A stretch of 51,644 nt of DNA from Prolixibacteraceae bacterium. Its GTDB lineage: Bacteria > Bacteroidota > Bacteroidia > Bacteroidales > Prolixibacteraceae. The translations under genes were made by a program, and so were the position numbers. Position 1 is the stretch's first letter. Each line of letters starts with the position of its first letter. Positions 8,962 through 17,604 of the stretch are shown here, one piece after another. The stretch spans positions 1 through 51,644 of the forward strand of contig CANJNY010000021.1 of NCBI GenBank assembly GCA_947475715.1, written 5' to 3'. The notes under the pieces were generated by a model that saw nothing but the letters and a program-made list of their open reading frames with translations, had not been told where the DNA came from and did no database searches.

Positions 8962-10057
8962 TTAATCTTCTCCTTCCGAAAATTCCATCAAAAATGCCTT
9001 TATAAATCCATCGATTTCGCCATCCATAACTCCCTGAACATTTGACGATTCGAATCCTGTTCTCACATCCTTGACCAATTTATAGGGTTGCATGGTATAG
9101 GAGCGAATCTGAGATCCCCACTCTATTTTTTTCTTGCCAGCCTCGATTTTGGTTACTGCTTCATGTCGCCTCTGAAGCTCAAGTGCATAAAGTTGTGATT
9201 TAAGCAGCCTGATTGCATTCTCCTTGTTTTGCAATTGTGAACGAGACTCCGTATTTTCAATTATAATACCCGAAGGTGCATGTTTAAGCCGCACTCCGGT
9301 CTCTACCTTATTCACATTCTGTCCGCCTGCCCCGCCTGAACGAAAAGTATCCCACGAAATATCACCTGGGTTTACATCAATGACAATGGTATCATCGACT
9401 AATGGGGCAACAAAGACAGAAGTAAACGAAGTCTGTCTTTTCCCCTGGGCATTAAATGGCGAAATACGCACTAAACGGTGAACACCATTTTCACTCTTGA
9501 GATAGCCGTATGCAAATTCACCATCTATCTCAATGGTGACACTTTTTACACCGACATCTTCCCCGGGAACAAAACTGGCCTCCCGAACCTTATATTTATG
9601 TTTCTCAGCCCATCTTAAATACATGCGCATTAACATATCGGCCCAGTCATTCGATTCCGTTCCTCCCGCACCTGCATTGATTTTCAAAACTGCACCCAAA
9701 CGATCTTCTTCACGACGGAGCATATTTTTAGTTTCAAGATCTTCGATAAGCCCCCTTACCTCAAGAAATTGTTCCTCCAGTTCACCTTCGGTAATTTCAC
9801 CCGCTTCGCTATACTCAAACATAATCTGCAAATCCTCAATCGCCTGATCGACAGATCTAAATCCGTCGGTCCATTGTTTGATCGAGCGGATCACAAACAT
9901 TTGCTTCTCAGCTTCTTTGGGATTATCCCAGAATTTGGGATCCTGGGTTTTTAATTCTTCTTCCTCAACACGGATTAATTTATTATCGACGTCAAAGAAA
10001 CCTCCTCAGCGCATCCCGGCGCTCAACAAGCTCTTTAAGCTGTTCCTTTAGGATCAT
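8962..10057 (-). CDS. prfB: Peptide chain release factor 2, programmed +1 frameshift
   Basis: Two overlapping reading pieces make one ~364-residue protein. The first starts at ATG 10057 (MILKEQLKELVERRDALRRF) and ends after 21 codons in CTT-TGA (TGA at 9992-9994). A +1 shift at CTT to GAC (9993-9991) continues as DVDNKLIRVEEEELKTQDPK and runs through to the TAA at 8962-8964. RF2 reads UGA and UAA; the SPF tripeptide (RISPFNAQG) that sets RF2 specificity and the catalytic GGQ (AGGQNVNKVE) are both present. Annotating only the uninterrupted ORF (from ATG 9900) would lose ~50 N-terminal residues. A TACCTTTG element lies just upstream. Confidence 0.95.
9992..10006 (-). promoter_or_regulatory. prfB autoregulatory frameshift site
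   Basis: Reverse strand reads AGGAGG-TTT-CTT-TGA-C: an internal Shine-Dalgarno (10001-10006), 3-nt spacer, slippery CTT and an in-frame TGA followed by C. This is the classical RF2 feedback site, where low RF2 stalls termination and favours the +1 shift. The perfect AGGAGG stands out because genes in this window show almost no Shine-Dalgarno before their starts. Confidence 0.93.
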
Positions 10058-10082
10058 TTTGGGTGTAATTTAAATTAAGATG

Positions 10083-10090
10083 CAAAGGTA
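10083..10090 (-). promoter_or_regulatory. Likely -7 element of prfB
   Basis: Reverse strand TACCTTTG, full TAnnTTTG match ~25 bp before the true prfB start at 10057; its position supports that start. No TTG at canonical spacing. Confidence 0.45.
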
Positions 10091-10246
10091 GGAATAATGG
10101 TGGAATGTACTAACGGGAAAATTCGGTAATTCGGCAATTAGGTTAACTATTATTATGTGTAAGTCCTATCTTTTACAAGCTATCGCTAAAGTTTCTAATT
10201 TGTAGCAATTTGCATCTTACCAGGTACTTTTTACATTTCTAATTCT

Positions 10247-10732
10247 TCACTCCTGATCGCTTTGATCTCCAATTATCTGACCTGCAGCCGCAAATGCAAG
10301 TTCGGCCTCAAAGCCGTGACTTTGAGCAAAAACGGCCAGTTTTCCTCGACGTTCATACACCGTCGCCCCTTTTACCGATCTGGCTTTAGCTTTGAGTAAG
10401 TCATGAAGGATTTTCCTGTAAAAATCATCTTCAACAGAGCCAAGAGCAGATCTGATCAGCTCCTCCGGAATCTGTTTCTGGTGCAGCATATAGGAGAGCT
10501 TTATTTTCCCCCATTTATTAAACCTTAGTTTGTCATTGATATAGAAATCAACAAACCGCTGCTCATTCAAAAACCGCTCCTTAATCAGATAATCTATCGC
10601 TTTTGCAATATCCTCTTCAGAAAGCTCCCATAACCTGAGCTTTGCCGCCACGTCGAAACGACAGCGTTCCGATTGACTGCACATGGCCATGGCCTTTGTA
10701 AGTGCCTGACGATAGTTTACATTACCTTCCAT
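10247..10732 (-). CDS. recX: Regulatory protein RecX
   Basis: 161 residues, typical RecX length. RecX binds RecA filaments and limits recombinase activity. The three tandem three-helix repeats of the family can be seen: LTKAMAMCSQSERCRFDVAAKLRLWELSEEDIAKAIDYLIKE, then FLNEQRFVDFYINDKLRFNKWGKIKLSYMLHQKQIPEELI, and a third, weaker repeat at the C-terminus. No recA is nearby. A TATCTTTG element lies 25 bp upstream, overlapping the gap to the outer-membrane protein gene. Confidence 0.85.
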   Translation of the reverse strand: MEGNVNYRQALTKAMAMCSQSERCRFDVAAKLRLWELSEEDIAKAIDYLIKERFLNEQRFVDFYINDKLRFNKWGKIKLSYMLHQKQIPEELIRSALGSVEDDFYRKILHDLLKAKARSVKGATVYERRGKLAVFAQSHGFEAELAFAAAGQIIGDQSDQE

Positions 10733-10756
10733 CCTCTAAATCCGATTAATTTAAAG

Positions 10757-10764
10757 CAAAGATA
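10757..10764 (-). promoter_or_regulatory. Likely -7 element of recX
   Basis: Reverse strand TATCTTTG, full TAnnTTTG match, 25 bp before the recX ATG. Confidence 0.4.
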
Positions 10765-10779
10765 GTGTTATGCATGTTG

Positions 10780-12066
10780 CTATTTTAAAAAACCAGGCTT
10801 AAAAGCGATCATCACCCAGACCCAATTATTGGTTGCTTTATTTTCACCTCCACTTAAGGCCTTTAAGGTTTCGGTACCAAACATTTGTGAATAACCACCA
10901 CTGAGCTGAATATTTTCATCAAGTTTGTACCCTGCAACCAGATCAATTTCAGTTCCAAGCGATTTAGACATTACTTTTCCGCTCACTGCAGGATTCAAAA
11001 CATCATTTGCCGCCGAGAAGATATGTGGTGTTAAAACAACACTGAATTTCTTTTTTTTATAGGATATATTGCCGTACAGGTCGTTCAGCCCCACACTATT
11101 CAGGTGGTTTCCGACATAGAAATAATCCATATAGCCATTAAACTTGTGATTCGTCCCATATAACGGAGTAAAGGAGTTATTGGTGTAATTTGCATTTGCT
11201 TTCTTCTCCTTTTGGCTTGTTCCGGATAACAATTCCCAACCAAGGGCTGCTCCCCATATATCATTGAGTTTCGCGCTTAAGCCCAGCGTCGCATAATAGG
11301 CCGACAAATCACGAAGCGTGATGTCCTTCCCTGTTGTATAATAAGTTGCTCCAAATAATGAGATACTCTTCTTATCGTAAACCAAACGCGTTCCAACAGT
11401 TTGACTAAAGGCAGTTTTAAAAACCGGGATAGCATCTGTAGATTTATTTTGCAACCCGTTATTGAGAAATAGCAGGCTTAAACCCAGGGCATCTATTTTC
11501 TTGTTAAACCAGACGAATTGCATTGCTTTGTAGTTACCGATGATATTGTAATCTGTTGTTTTTGTTTTTTCAGACTCCTGATTAAAGGCCAGACCAACGT
11601 GTAGCTTAAAGCTCTTCTCATATTTAAAAAGTGCCAAATCGTGAACCCTTGCCTGTTGAGCCCAGTCGGCGTTTCCCAGGATTCGCTCATCGTCGTACTT
11701 CAACTCCTGCCGCCCCATTTTCATCGAAAATTGTTTCGTAAACAAATACTCTGCCCATCCCTGGTAGAGCAACACCTGATTTGAGCTGGAACTCTGTTGG
11801 GGCACATCTCCCCAAACACGGACATCCTGCAAACTCATACCAATTTTCAATTTGTCGAGTGTGTAAACACCATTGAGCCGCATTCGCTGGGAAGTAAAGA
11901 AAGCCGCTTTATCGTCATCGGTAACCATCGATTTATAGCCATGACGATATTCGGTTCGCGGTCGGTATTCTGCTGCGACCTGAAATTGAGCCATACCACG
12001 ATTTAGCGACGAAAAAGCGATAATTAAAAGAATAAATAATCTGAATTTTAAATTCTTGATTGACAT
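10780..12066 (-). CDS. Alginate-export-like outer membrane beta-barrel protein
   Basis: 428 residues with a signal peptide (LFILLIIAFSSLNRGMAQ). The mature part alternates polar and hydrophobic residues as in beta-barrels and carries the pattern of the alginate_export family (AEYRPRTEYRHGY, QRMRLNGVYTLDKLKIGMSLQDVRVWGD, LYQGWAEYLF, MKMGRQELKYDDERILG). Family members are porin-like outer-membrane proteins named after AlgE; most Bacteroidota members are not part of an alginate system, and none is seen here. It lies between recX and the carotenoid cluster on the same strand, with ~250 bp upstream that contains an inverted repeat. Confidence 0.75.
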   Translation of the reverse strand: MSIKNLKFRLFILLIIAFSSLNRGMAQFQVAAEYRPRTEYRHGYKSMVTDDDKAAFFTSQRMRLNGVYTLDKLKIGMSLQDVRVWGDVPQQSSSSNQVLLYQGWAEYLFTKQFSMKMGRQELKYDDERILGNADWAQQARVHDLALFKYEKSFKLHVGLAFNQESEKTKTTDYNIIGNYKAMQFVWFNKKIDALGLSLLFLNNGLQNKSTDAIPVFKTAFSQTVGTRLVYDKKSISLFGATYYTTGKDITLRDLSAYYATLGLSAKLNDIWGAALGWELLSGTSQKEKKANANYTNNSFTPLYGTNHKFNGYMDYFYVGNHLNSVGLNDLYGNISYKKKKFSVVLTPHIFSAANDVLNPAVSGKVMSKSLGTEIDLVAGYKLDENIQLSGGYSQMFGTETLKALSGGENKATNNWVWVMIAFKPGFLK

Positions 12067-12088
12067 AGCAAATTATAAGTTGAGAAAT

Positions 12089-12139
12089 AACCCGGTTAGT
12101 AGTTTTTAAAAGTAACATAAAAAAATAACTAACCGGGTT
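12089..12139. repeat. Inverted repeat upstream of the barrel gene
   Basis: 12-bp perfect arms (12089-12100 and 12128-12139) with a 27-nt A-rich loop. It may end the carotenoid transcript, ~170 bp after the crtI stop, or form a hairpin in the barrel gene's leader; no long U-tract follows. Confidence 0.45.
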
Positions 12140-12312
12140 TTCCGCAACCTTTTCTATTATAACAATTTCAGTTTAGCAGCTTAGTAATTATTAAAGAGCC
12201 AGATAAGCCTATAAACAAATAATATTTAGAACAGCCATTGTAATCTTTATCTGGATTTCATCTGAAAATAATTTAATTTAAAGGTAGTATTGTGAATTGA
12301 CAAATTGACAAA

Positions 12313-13791
12313 TTAGCTTATTTTCATCTTCTCGATCCTTTTGACCACCAATTTCGAACTGATCATTGTTATCGGCAATCCTGTTCCCGGAACGGTGGAG
12401 GCACCGACATAGAAGACATTTTTATACACCTCATCAAAATTGGTTGGACGGAAGGCACCGATCTGCATCATTTTATGAGACAAGCCCAAACCACTTCCGC
12501 GGTGGAGATTAAACTGGTTTTGCCAGTCAATGGGCGAATAGCTTGTCCGTGAGATAATTTCAGGAACGATATCCTGACCAATACGCGCCGAAAAGTCGGC
12601 GATGATGCTATCGACAATCTCATCCTTATCATCCCAGTTTTTCTTAAACCTCAGATCGGGAACGGGACAGACGAAGAACAGCGATTCACACCCTTCGGGT
12701 GCACAGTCCGGATTATTCCGCGAAAGGACATTGACATAATAATAGGGCTTTTGAATGGTCCCTGTTGACTGAAAGATCTTATTGGCATAATCCTTGAAAT
12801 TATTGCCAAGATAGTAATTATGATGCTCAACCTGAGGTAATTTACACTTCAACCCGATATAGATCGTGAGCGGGCCCATGGTCCACTCCATCTTGTCGAG
12901 TTTTGCCTCTGAAAAGCGGGGGCGTTTAAAAATTTTACCCCGGAATGAGGCGGCATCACTGTTCACAACGATGATATCGCTTTGCCATTTTACACCATTC
13001 TGGTCAACAAGGGCATCCAGTTTTTTGCCACTCGACAGGTAATCGACAATTTCGGTATTGTAGGTGATTTTAACATTCGCTTTCTGAAGCTCCTCGACGA
13101 TCCCTTCAACAATCTTATACATCCCCCCTTCAACATTATAATATCCATCATGCTGAAATTCGGTATACGAGAGTAAGGTATAAACAGCAGGGGTATCGAA
13201 CGGGGTCCGTCCCAGGAAGAAAGCGACCAGTGAAATAATTTCACGGGCATCATCCGAAGAGAAATAACGGCATACCTGTTGCCAGAAATTCCTGAAAAGT
13301 ATCGGTAAATGAATAGGATTTACTTTCATCAGAGTTAGCAGATAGGAGAAAACTGAATTGTAGTTTTCCTTGATTACAATATCCACTGTATCATCAAAAA
13401 GCGCCTTGCCACTTTTAAGATACCTACGCATTTTGATTTCAAAGTCCGGCTCAACATCTTTAAACTGTTCAGCCAGCTTGTGAATATCTTTATAAAGCTT
13501 ATAGGTCTTTGGGCTTCTGCTGAAATTTACCGTATACAGGGGATCTAACTCGACATATTTAAACGGGAGTTCAATATTGCAATCATGGGCAAATTCCTTG
13601 AATTCATAAGACATACTGAAGAAACTTGGTCCCATGTCGAAGGTAAAACCATCTTTTTTTAACTGGTTAAGCCTCCCTCCTGCCTGACTGTTTTTCTCGA
13701 TAATCTCAACCTGATAACCTCTTTTTGCCAACCTTAGGGCAGTTGCCAGACCGCCTATCCCGGCGCCAACAACAAGAACTTTTTTTGTCAT
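12313..13791 (-). CDS. crtI: Phytoene desaturase (CrtI family)
   Basis: 492 residues, normal for CrtI. The N-terminal FAD-binding Rossmann motif is VVGAGIGGLATALRLAKRGY with the following EIIEKN...GGRLNQL; the C-terminal family signature is present as GASTVPGTGLPITMISSKLV. CrtI dehydrogenates phytoene stepwise to lycopene. It is the last gene of a same-strand carotenoid cluster running from 18450 to 12313, in which genes overlap or are separated by at most ~11 bp. No second desaturase (CrtD type) is in the cluster, so any 3',4'-desaturation would have to come from elsewhere or not happen. Confidence 0.92.
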   Translation of the reverse strand: MTKKVLVVGAGIGGLATALRLAKRGYQVEIIEKNSQAGGRLNQLKKDGFTFDMGPSFFSMSYEFKEFAHDCNIELPFKYVELDPLYTVNFSRSPKTYKLYKDIHKLAEQFKDVEPDFEIKMRRYLKSGKALFDDTVDIVIKENYNSVFSYLLTLMKVNPIHLPILFRNFWQQVCRYFSSDDAREIISLVAFFLGRTPFDTPAVYTLLSYTEFQHDGYYNVEGGMYKIVEGIVEELQKANVKITYNTEIVDYLSSGKKLDALVDQNGVKWQSDIIVVNSDAASFRGKIFKRPRFSEAKLDKMEWTMGPLTIYIGLKCKLPQVEHHNYYLGNNFKDYANKIFQSTGTIQKPYYYVNVLSRNNPDCAPEGCESLFFVCPVPDLRFKKNWDDKDEIVDSIIADFSARIGQDIVPEIISRTSYSPIDWQNQFNLHRGSGLGLSHKMMQIGAFRPTNFDEVYKNVFYVGASTVPGTGLPITMISSKLVVKRIEKMKIS

Positions 13792-13796
13792 CTCTC

Positions 13797-14528
13797 TTAT
13801 TTATTTTTTTTGATTAGCTGAGGATACAACTCATCGCGAACCCATTTAAAATCAGGTTCAATCCTGAGGATCTCCTCATAAATTAATTTTTCACGAACCT
13901 CGTCATTAAGCATCTCATAGGTCTGAGCAATAGTGGTTAATAAACTCAGATAGTTCCAGTCATTCTTAATCTCCAGTGAATTATTCTCCAATAATACCTT
14001 CGCTTTTAAGAAATTCTTTAATGCATCCAATTTAGATCCACCAAACACAGCGGGTGAGTATAATTGCACATTTCCATTCTGAACATAACCAAAGAAATCC
14101 GTCGGATCAAGAGCTATAGACTCCTTCGCACATGCAGCACTTTTAGGCCCAATAAAAGGGGCGGAAAAAATATTCAAACCGATATGAAATCCGTAAAAAG
14201 CCGATTTGTATCCATTGACCTTAGCCAGGAAAGGTTTCTGCGATTCCAATAATTTTAAATTCTCTTCTGCCAGTTTAAGATAATCTGAGGCTTCCTCTTT
14301 TCTCTTTGTTCCCAGGCACCAACCAATATAACCATACTGATAATTGATCAGTTCAAGTACCTGCTCATTATTTTTTTCTTTTTTATTTTGAAGCTGATCA
14401 ACAATAACTTTCCAGGCAGACATCGAATTAGTGATATAGGCCTTGTAAATGTCACTTTTATCACTTCCATAAAGTGATATTGCAAACAAGAATAAAAAAA
14501 CAGTTAAGTAATATCCCTTCCTTTCCAT
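13797..14528 (-). CDS. Exported TPR-like protein in carotenoid cluster
   Basis: 243 residues. The start MERKGYYLTVFLFLFAISLYG is a signal peptide or anchor. The mature part is helical with TPR-like spacing (NYQYGYIGWCLGTKRKEEASDYLKLAEENLKLL; LTTIAQTYEMLNDEVREKLIYEEILRIEPDFKWVRDELY). No catalytic motif is visible. It overlaps the glycosyltransferase gene upstream by 25 bp and precedes crtI by 5 bp, so it is translated as part of the carotenoid operon. A periplasmic role, for example in placing or trafficking pigment, is a guess; the specific function is unknown. Confidence 0.7.
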   Translation of the reverse strand: MERKGYYLTVFLFLFAISLYGSDKSDIYKAYITNSMSAWKVIVDQLQNKKEKNNEQVLELINYQYGYIGWCLGTKRKEEASDYLKLAEENLKLLESQKPFLAKVNGYKSAFYGFHIGLNIFSAPFIGPKSAACAKESIALDPTDFFGYVQNGNVQLYSPAVFGGSKLDALKNFLKAKVLLENNSLEIKNDWNYLSLLTTIAQTYEMLNDEVREKLIYEEILRIEPDFKWVRDELYPQLIKKNK

Positions 14529-15598
14529 TGAAACTGATAAAAGAATTTATTTATAAAAGCCTTGTATACAATAAGTCCCATTGTAAGTTGCTGCGGAACT
14601 AAACAGAGAATATTTGTTGCAATATTCTGATTACTCGATAATGAAACAAAAATTCTGGTCACCAGAAATATAACAAAATAGGGTAAAGAAATGTTGAGTG
14701 AAAATGAGATGAAAACAGGAATAAATCCCAAAGTTGTAATAAGCCAGAATAGGGTTGCCAAAAGGAATGAATTACCAAAGAAGGCGGTGATATTCTTTGA
14801 AAAACCATTAACCGCCTCATCAAAGCCACGATACATCCTGCATTGGACCGATTCATTCCCGGTAAGGCAAGCCACCGGAATTCGATTTTGTTTAAAATAG
14901 CGTGCAATGAGAATATCCTCTACTTTATTTTTCCTGGCAAATTCGTGAGGGAGTAGTTTTTTATAAACCTGATTCTTAAACAACATAAACTGACCATTGG
15001 CAGCAGCCAGGGATGGAAACCCCGATCCTAAAACCAGTGGAAGCGGCAAAAGTGACAGTAAGATATAATTCATGATGGGAACTGTCATTTTCTCACCCCT
15101 GGTAACGATTAACTGATCCGGAAAAACGGAAAGAAGTCCAAGCTTGAACTTTTCGGCATAGGCTGCAGTGCGTTGCAAGATATCATCCCCGATACGCACA
15201 TCAGCATCGAGAAATAGCAGGTAGTCCCCTTTTGCCTGAAGGGATAATGAGTGACAACCAAAATTCTTTCCAAGCCATCCATCGGGCAATTTATCTGACT
15301 TTATTAATTTTATCCTGCCATCGGCTTGAGCCATCTCTTCAACAACCAGAGGTGTCCTGTCTTCAGATAAATCATCAAAGACAATAATTTCAATATTCGC
15401 GTAAGATTGGGTAATCAGATCATTTAAAATAATACCAATATTATTCGCCTCATTACGGGCCGGAATTAGAACTGAAATCAGAAAATTCTCCTTTAGTTCA
15501 TAGTTGTGTAAATCGGGTTTAAAAACCAAGTTAAATGCGGCAACAGTAAATTGCAGCAACGTGAAGGAGATAACAACTATTGCAAGACTAAGCATCAA
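14504..15598 (-). CDS. Family 2 glycosyltransferase, probable carotenoid glycosyltransferase (CruG-like)
   Basis: 364 residues. An N-terminal membrane segment is followed by a GT-A domain: SVLIPARNEANNIG, the DDLSEDRTP region, LLFLDADVRIG (DxD-type metal site) and EDILIARYFK with a QCRMYRGF acceptor-site motif; three or so C-terminal membrane helices follow. The arrangement resembles membrane GT2 enzymes and CruG, the carotenoid 2'-O-glycosyltransferase found beside cruF. Next to a CruF-like hydratase and an acyltransferase, the likely job is adding a sugar to the tertiary hydroxyl made by the hydratase. Start overlaps the acyltransferase stop (ATGA-type, 4 bp). Confidence 0.75.
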   Translation of the reverse strand: MMLSLAIVVISFTLLQFTVAAFNLVFKPDLHNYELKENFLISVLIPARNEANNIGIILNDLITQSYANIEIIVFDDLSEDRTPLVVEEMAQADGRIKLIKSDKLPDGWLGKNFGCHSLSLQAKGDYLLFLDADVRIGDDILQRTAAYAEKFKLGLLSVFPDQLIVTRGEKMTVPIMNYILLSLLPLPLVLGSGFPSLAAANGQFMLFKNQVYKKLLPHEFARKNKVEDILIARYFKQNRIPVACLTGNESVQCRMYRGFDEAVNGFSKNITAFFGNSFLLATLFWLITTLGFIPVFISFSLNISLPYFVIFLVTRIFVSLSSNQNIATNILCLVPQQLTMGLIVYKAFINKFFYQFQWKGRDIT

Positions 15599-16269
15599 CT
15601 ATCTGATTTTAATGCATTTGAATTGAGGCATTGTTTATAAAAGTTATTATAGGCATCCTGAATCGAACCGGAATCAAATTTATCCCCCATATATTCAGAG
15701 ATATACATAAAAAGACCCGGTTTCCGGTCGGAGAAGTAATCGACCAGATTGGCTGAAAATATGATCTGCAGCGGTCCTGATCTTTCAATAATGTGTTTGA
15801 CTCCCCCTTCAAAATGGAGTGGATAGGTATAAGCTGATTCAATTTTACCCTGGGGAAACACCAGGACCAAATTTGCCCTGTCAGCCAGGATTTCTGCCGT
15901 ATAATTAATTGATTCAATTGCACTTCGAGACCCTTTTCGAACAGAGTATCCTCCCACAAGGTTAGGATGAGTTAACTTCACCAATTGCTCTTCCAGCATC
16001 ATAAAATGAAACTTTCGTTTAAAAAGCCTGACATTTAAATACATGGCTAGAATCCCATCCCACCAGCTGAAATGGTTCGCCAATAAAAGGATTGGGAGTT
16101 TTCGATCATTAAATTCACCTGTAACCTCCACGCAGCCGAAATGTCGGCGAATGGTCCAGCCTGAATAAAACTTAGAGAATGGATAAAAGAAAAAATGGTG
16201 CCTTGCTTTTATAACCATCGTTATTATTTTACAAAAAACAATATCGCAATAAAGAAGAAAAACTGGCAA
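15595..16269 (-). CDS. PlsC-type 1-acyltransferase, probable carotenoid-glycoside acyltransferase
   Basis: 224 residues. The lysophospholipid acyltransferase signature H-x4-D is present in LLANHFSWWDGIL, with later blocks GGYSVRKGSRSAIESI and VFPQGKIES equivalent to the family's second and third motifs. General PlsC enzymes acylate lysophosphatidate, but this copy sits inside the carotenoid operon, between the CruF-like and glycosyltransferase genes, and probably esterifies the carotenoid sugar. Its start overlaps the preceding gene by 46 bp; an internal ATG (about 16218, MVIKARHHFFFYP) is an equally plausible start that would remove the overlap. Confidence 0.77.
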   Translation of the reverse strand: MPVFLLYCDIVFCKIITMVIKARHHFFFYPFSKFYSGWTIRRHFGCVEVTGEFNDRKLPILLLANHFSWWDGILAMYLNVRLFKRKFHFMMLEEQLVKLTHPNLVGGYSVRKGSRSAIESINYTAEILADRANLVLVFPQGKIESAYTYPLHFEGGVKHIIERSGPLQIIFSANLVDYFSDRKPGLFMYISEYMGDKFDSGSIQDAYNNFYKQCLNSNALKSDS

Positions 16270-16880
16270 ATAAAAATGGTCGATGCCACCGGGTTAAATG
16301 TGGGAACTTTCAACCATCTCAATAATCCATGAAAAGTTGCAGCCAATATAAACCATGCAAGGTAGTTCTGCAAAGGGATGTTATTTCCGGACCAGCTCCA
16401 CATATCCATCAAAGGTGCCACATGTTCCAGTACCCCATCATAAAGGACCAATAATAATGAAGCCAAAAGAATTTGAATCAGAGGATGCCACCTTGTCAAC
16501 ACCAGCAATGAAGCACTGGAATAAACCACCATCACCCAATTAATACCGATCATTAAGGGAGTATTAAATAACTTAAAGCCCAAACCATCGCCATAGGTAT
16601 AATGACCAAAGATAAGATGAGTTTTAACCCCTAAAACCTCGACAAAATAACTCAGGATGTAAATTAAAAGAAATCCGATCATCGTATGGCTCTGCTTCCA
16701 CGATTTATGAAAAAGCATAATAAGAATAAAGCTCAGTAAAAGAGCAAAAGGAATCAATGACTTAAAAATTTGCTGGGTCACCGGAATTGTAATCCCTGCG
16801 AATCCAACTGAATAAAATAGGATTACGATCCATATTGTTCTTGATTTATTCCGAAGCAAATAATTTGCAATTAGTTCCAT
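16224..16880 (-). CDS. Carotenoid 1,2-hydratase, CruF/DUF422 family
   Basis: 218 residues, integral membrane with six or seven hydrophobic helices. Family blocks of CruF/bisanhydrobacterioruberin hydratase (DUF422) are seen: FVEVLGVKTHLIFGHYTYGDGLG, PLMIGINWVMVVYSSASL, LLVLYDGVLEHVAPLMDMWSW. The acidic E/D residues in these helices are typical. The enzyme adds water to the psi-end of lycopene or gamma-carotene, giving a 1'-hydroxyl that a glycosyltransferase can use. It is 3 bp from the cyclase gene upstream. Confidence 0.83.
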   Translation of the reverse strand: MELIANYLLRNKSRTIWIVILFYSVGFAGITIPVTQQIFKSLIPFALLLSFILIMLFHKSWKQSHTMIGFLLIYILSYFVEVLGVKTHLIFGHYTYGDGLGFKLFNTPLMIGINWVMVVYSSASLLVLTRWHPLIQILLASLLLVLYDGVLEHVAPLMDMWSWSGNNIPLQNYLAWFILAATFHGLLRWLKVPTFNPVASTIFICQFFFFIAILFFVK

Positions 16881-16883
16881 GGT

Positions 16884-17594
16884 TCAGATCGATGGGGATT
16901 TTACAGATTTTCCTGCAAAAAATACAACTAAATAATTAATTAACAGAATATTAAACAGAATTAAACTGAAAGCATAGCTTAAATCCTCCACAGGAACTGT
17001 GAATATCCGGATGCCAAGGTTTTCAGAATTATTATACCATACAACAGGTTCGGCAATAAAGCTTCCTGTAAGTACTGAATTTACAAGAAAGAACGGAACC
17101 AGTATAACGGGGAAGGTAAGATAAAACCTGCTTAGAACAGCGTTTTGAATCGATGAAGCCAATAAAATGGCAAATATTGCAACCGTGAGATAGATTGAGG
17201 TATACATTTTTTGCAGATTCAATACGACTACAATACCCATGAAAAGGACCAGTACAATGGAGACAATGGTTGTCTGCTGTCGGGTAAGTTGCCGGGTTGG
17301 GAAGAGGAAAATCAGGGTATCATGCAAAAAAATGCTGGCGTATGGGATCACGATAAAGAACATCCACTCTTCAAGGGGTAAATTAAGGAGCAGAATACCG
17401 GAATGGTATTTTGGATTAAATCCCCAGATTCCATGTACTGTAAATAAAATATCTCCTCCAACGTAAAAAGCGCCAACAATGAAAAGTGATATTGCTACCG
17501 ATTTTAATTTGATATAAAACTTGAGTTTGCGGTCATAACTGTAAATCAGAGGGACCAGAACCGCTAAAATTTCGAGTGCCAGATAAACATACAT
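16884..17594 (-). CDS. Lycopene cyclase, CrtYcd/CarR-type membrane protein
   Basis: 236 residues, two tandem three-helix lycopene cyclase domains. The first carries the PLEEWMFF motif (typical LEE..FF of CrtYc) followed by IVIPYASIFLHDTL; the second carries the related EDLSYAF segment. These heterodimer-derived cyclases make beta-rings on lycopene ends in the inner membrane. Together with the CruF-like hydratase for the opposite end, the predicted product is a monocyclic (gamma-carotene-type) skeleton. 10 bp downstream of crtB, same operon. Confidence 0.83.
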   Translation of the reverse strand: MYVYLALEILAVLVPLIYSYDRKLKFYIKLKSVAISLFIVGAFYVGGDILFTVHGIWGFNPKYHSGILLLNLPLEEWMFFIVIPYASIFLHDTLIFLFPTRQLTRQQTTIVSIVLVLFMGIVVVLNLQKMYTSIYLTVAIFAILLASSIQNAVLSRFYLTFPVILVPFFLVNSVLTGSFIAEPVVWYNNSENLGIRIFTVPVEDLSYAFSLILFNILLINYLVVFFAGKSVKSPSI

Positions 17595-17604
17595 TGGATT
17601 CAGA

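Noticed and set aside
8962-9900. prfB as a simple ORF starting at ATG 9900
   Set aside because: It would lack the N-terminal ~50 residues; the frameshift site and the zero-frame start at 10057 explain the gene fully.
10780-12066. An alginate biosynthesis or export system
   Set aside because: Only the barrel family name suggests it; no alg genes surround it, so just the fold is claimed.
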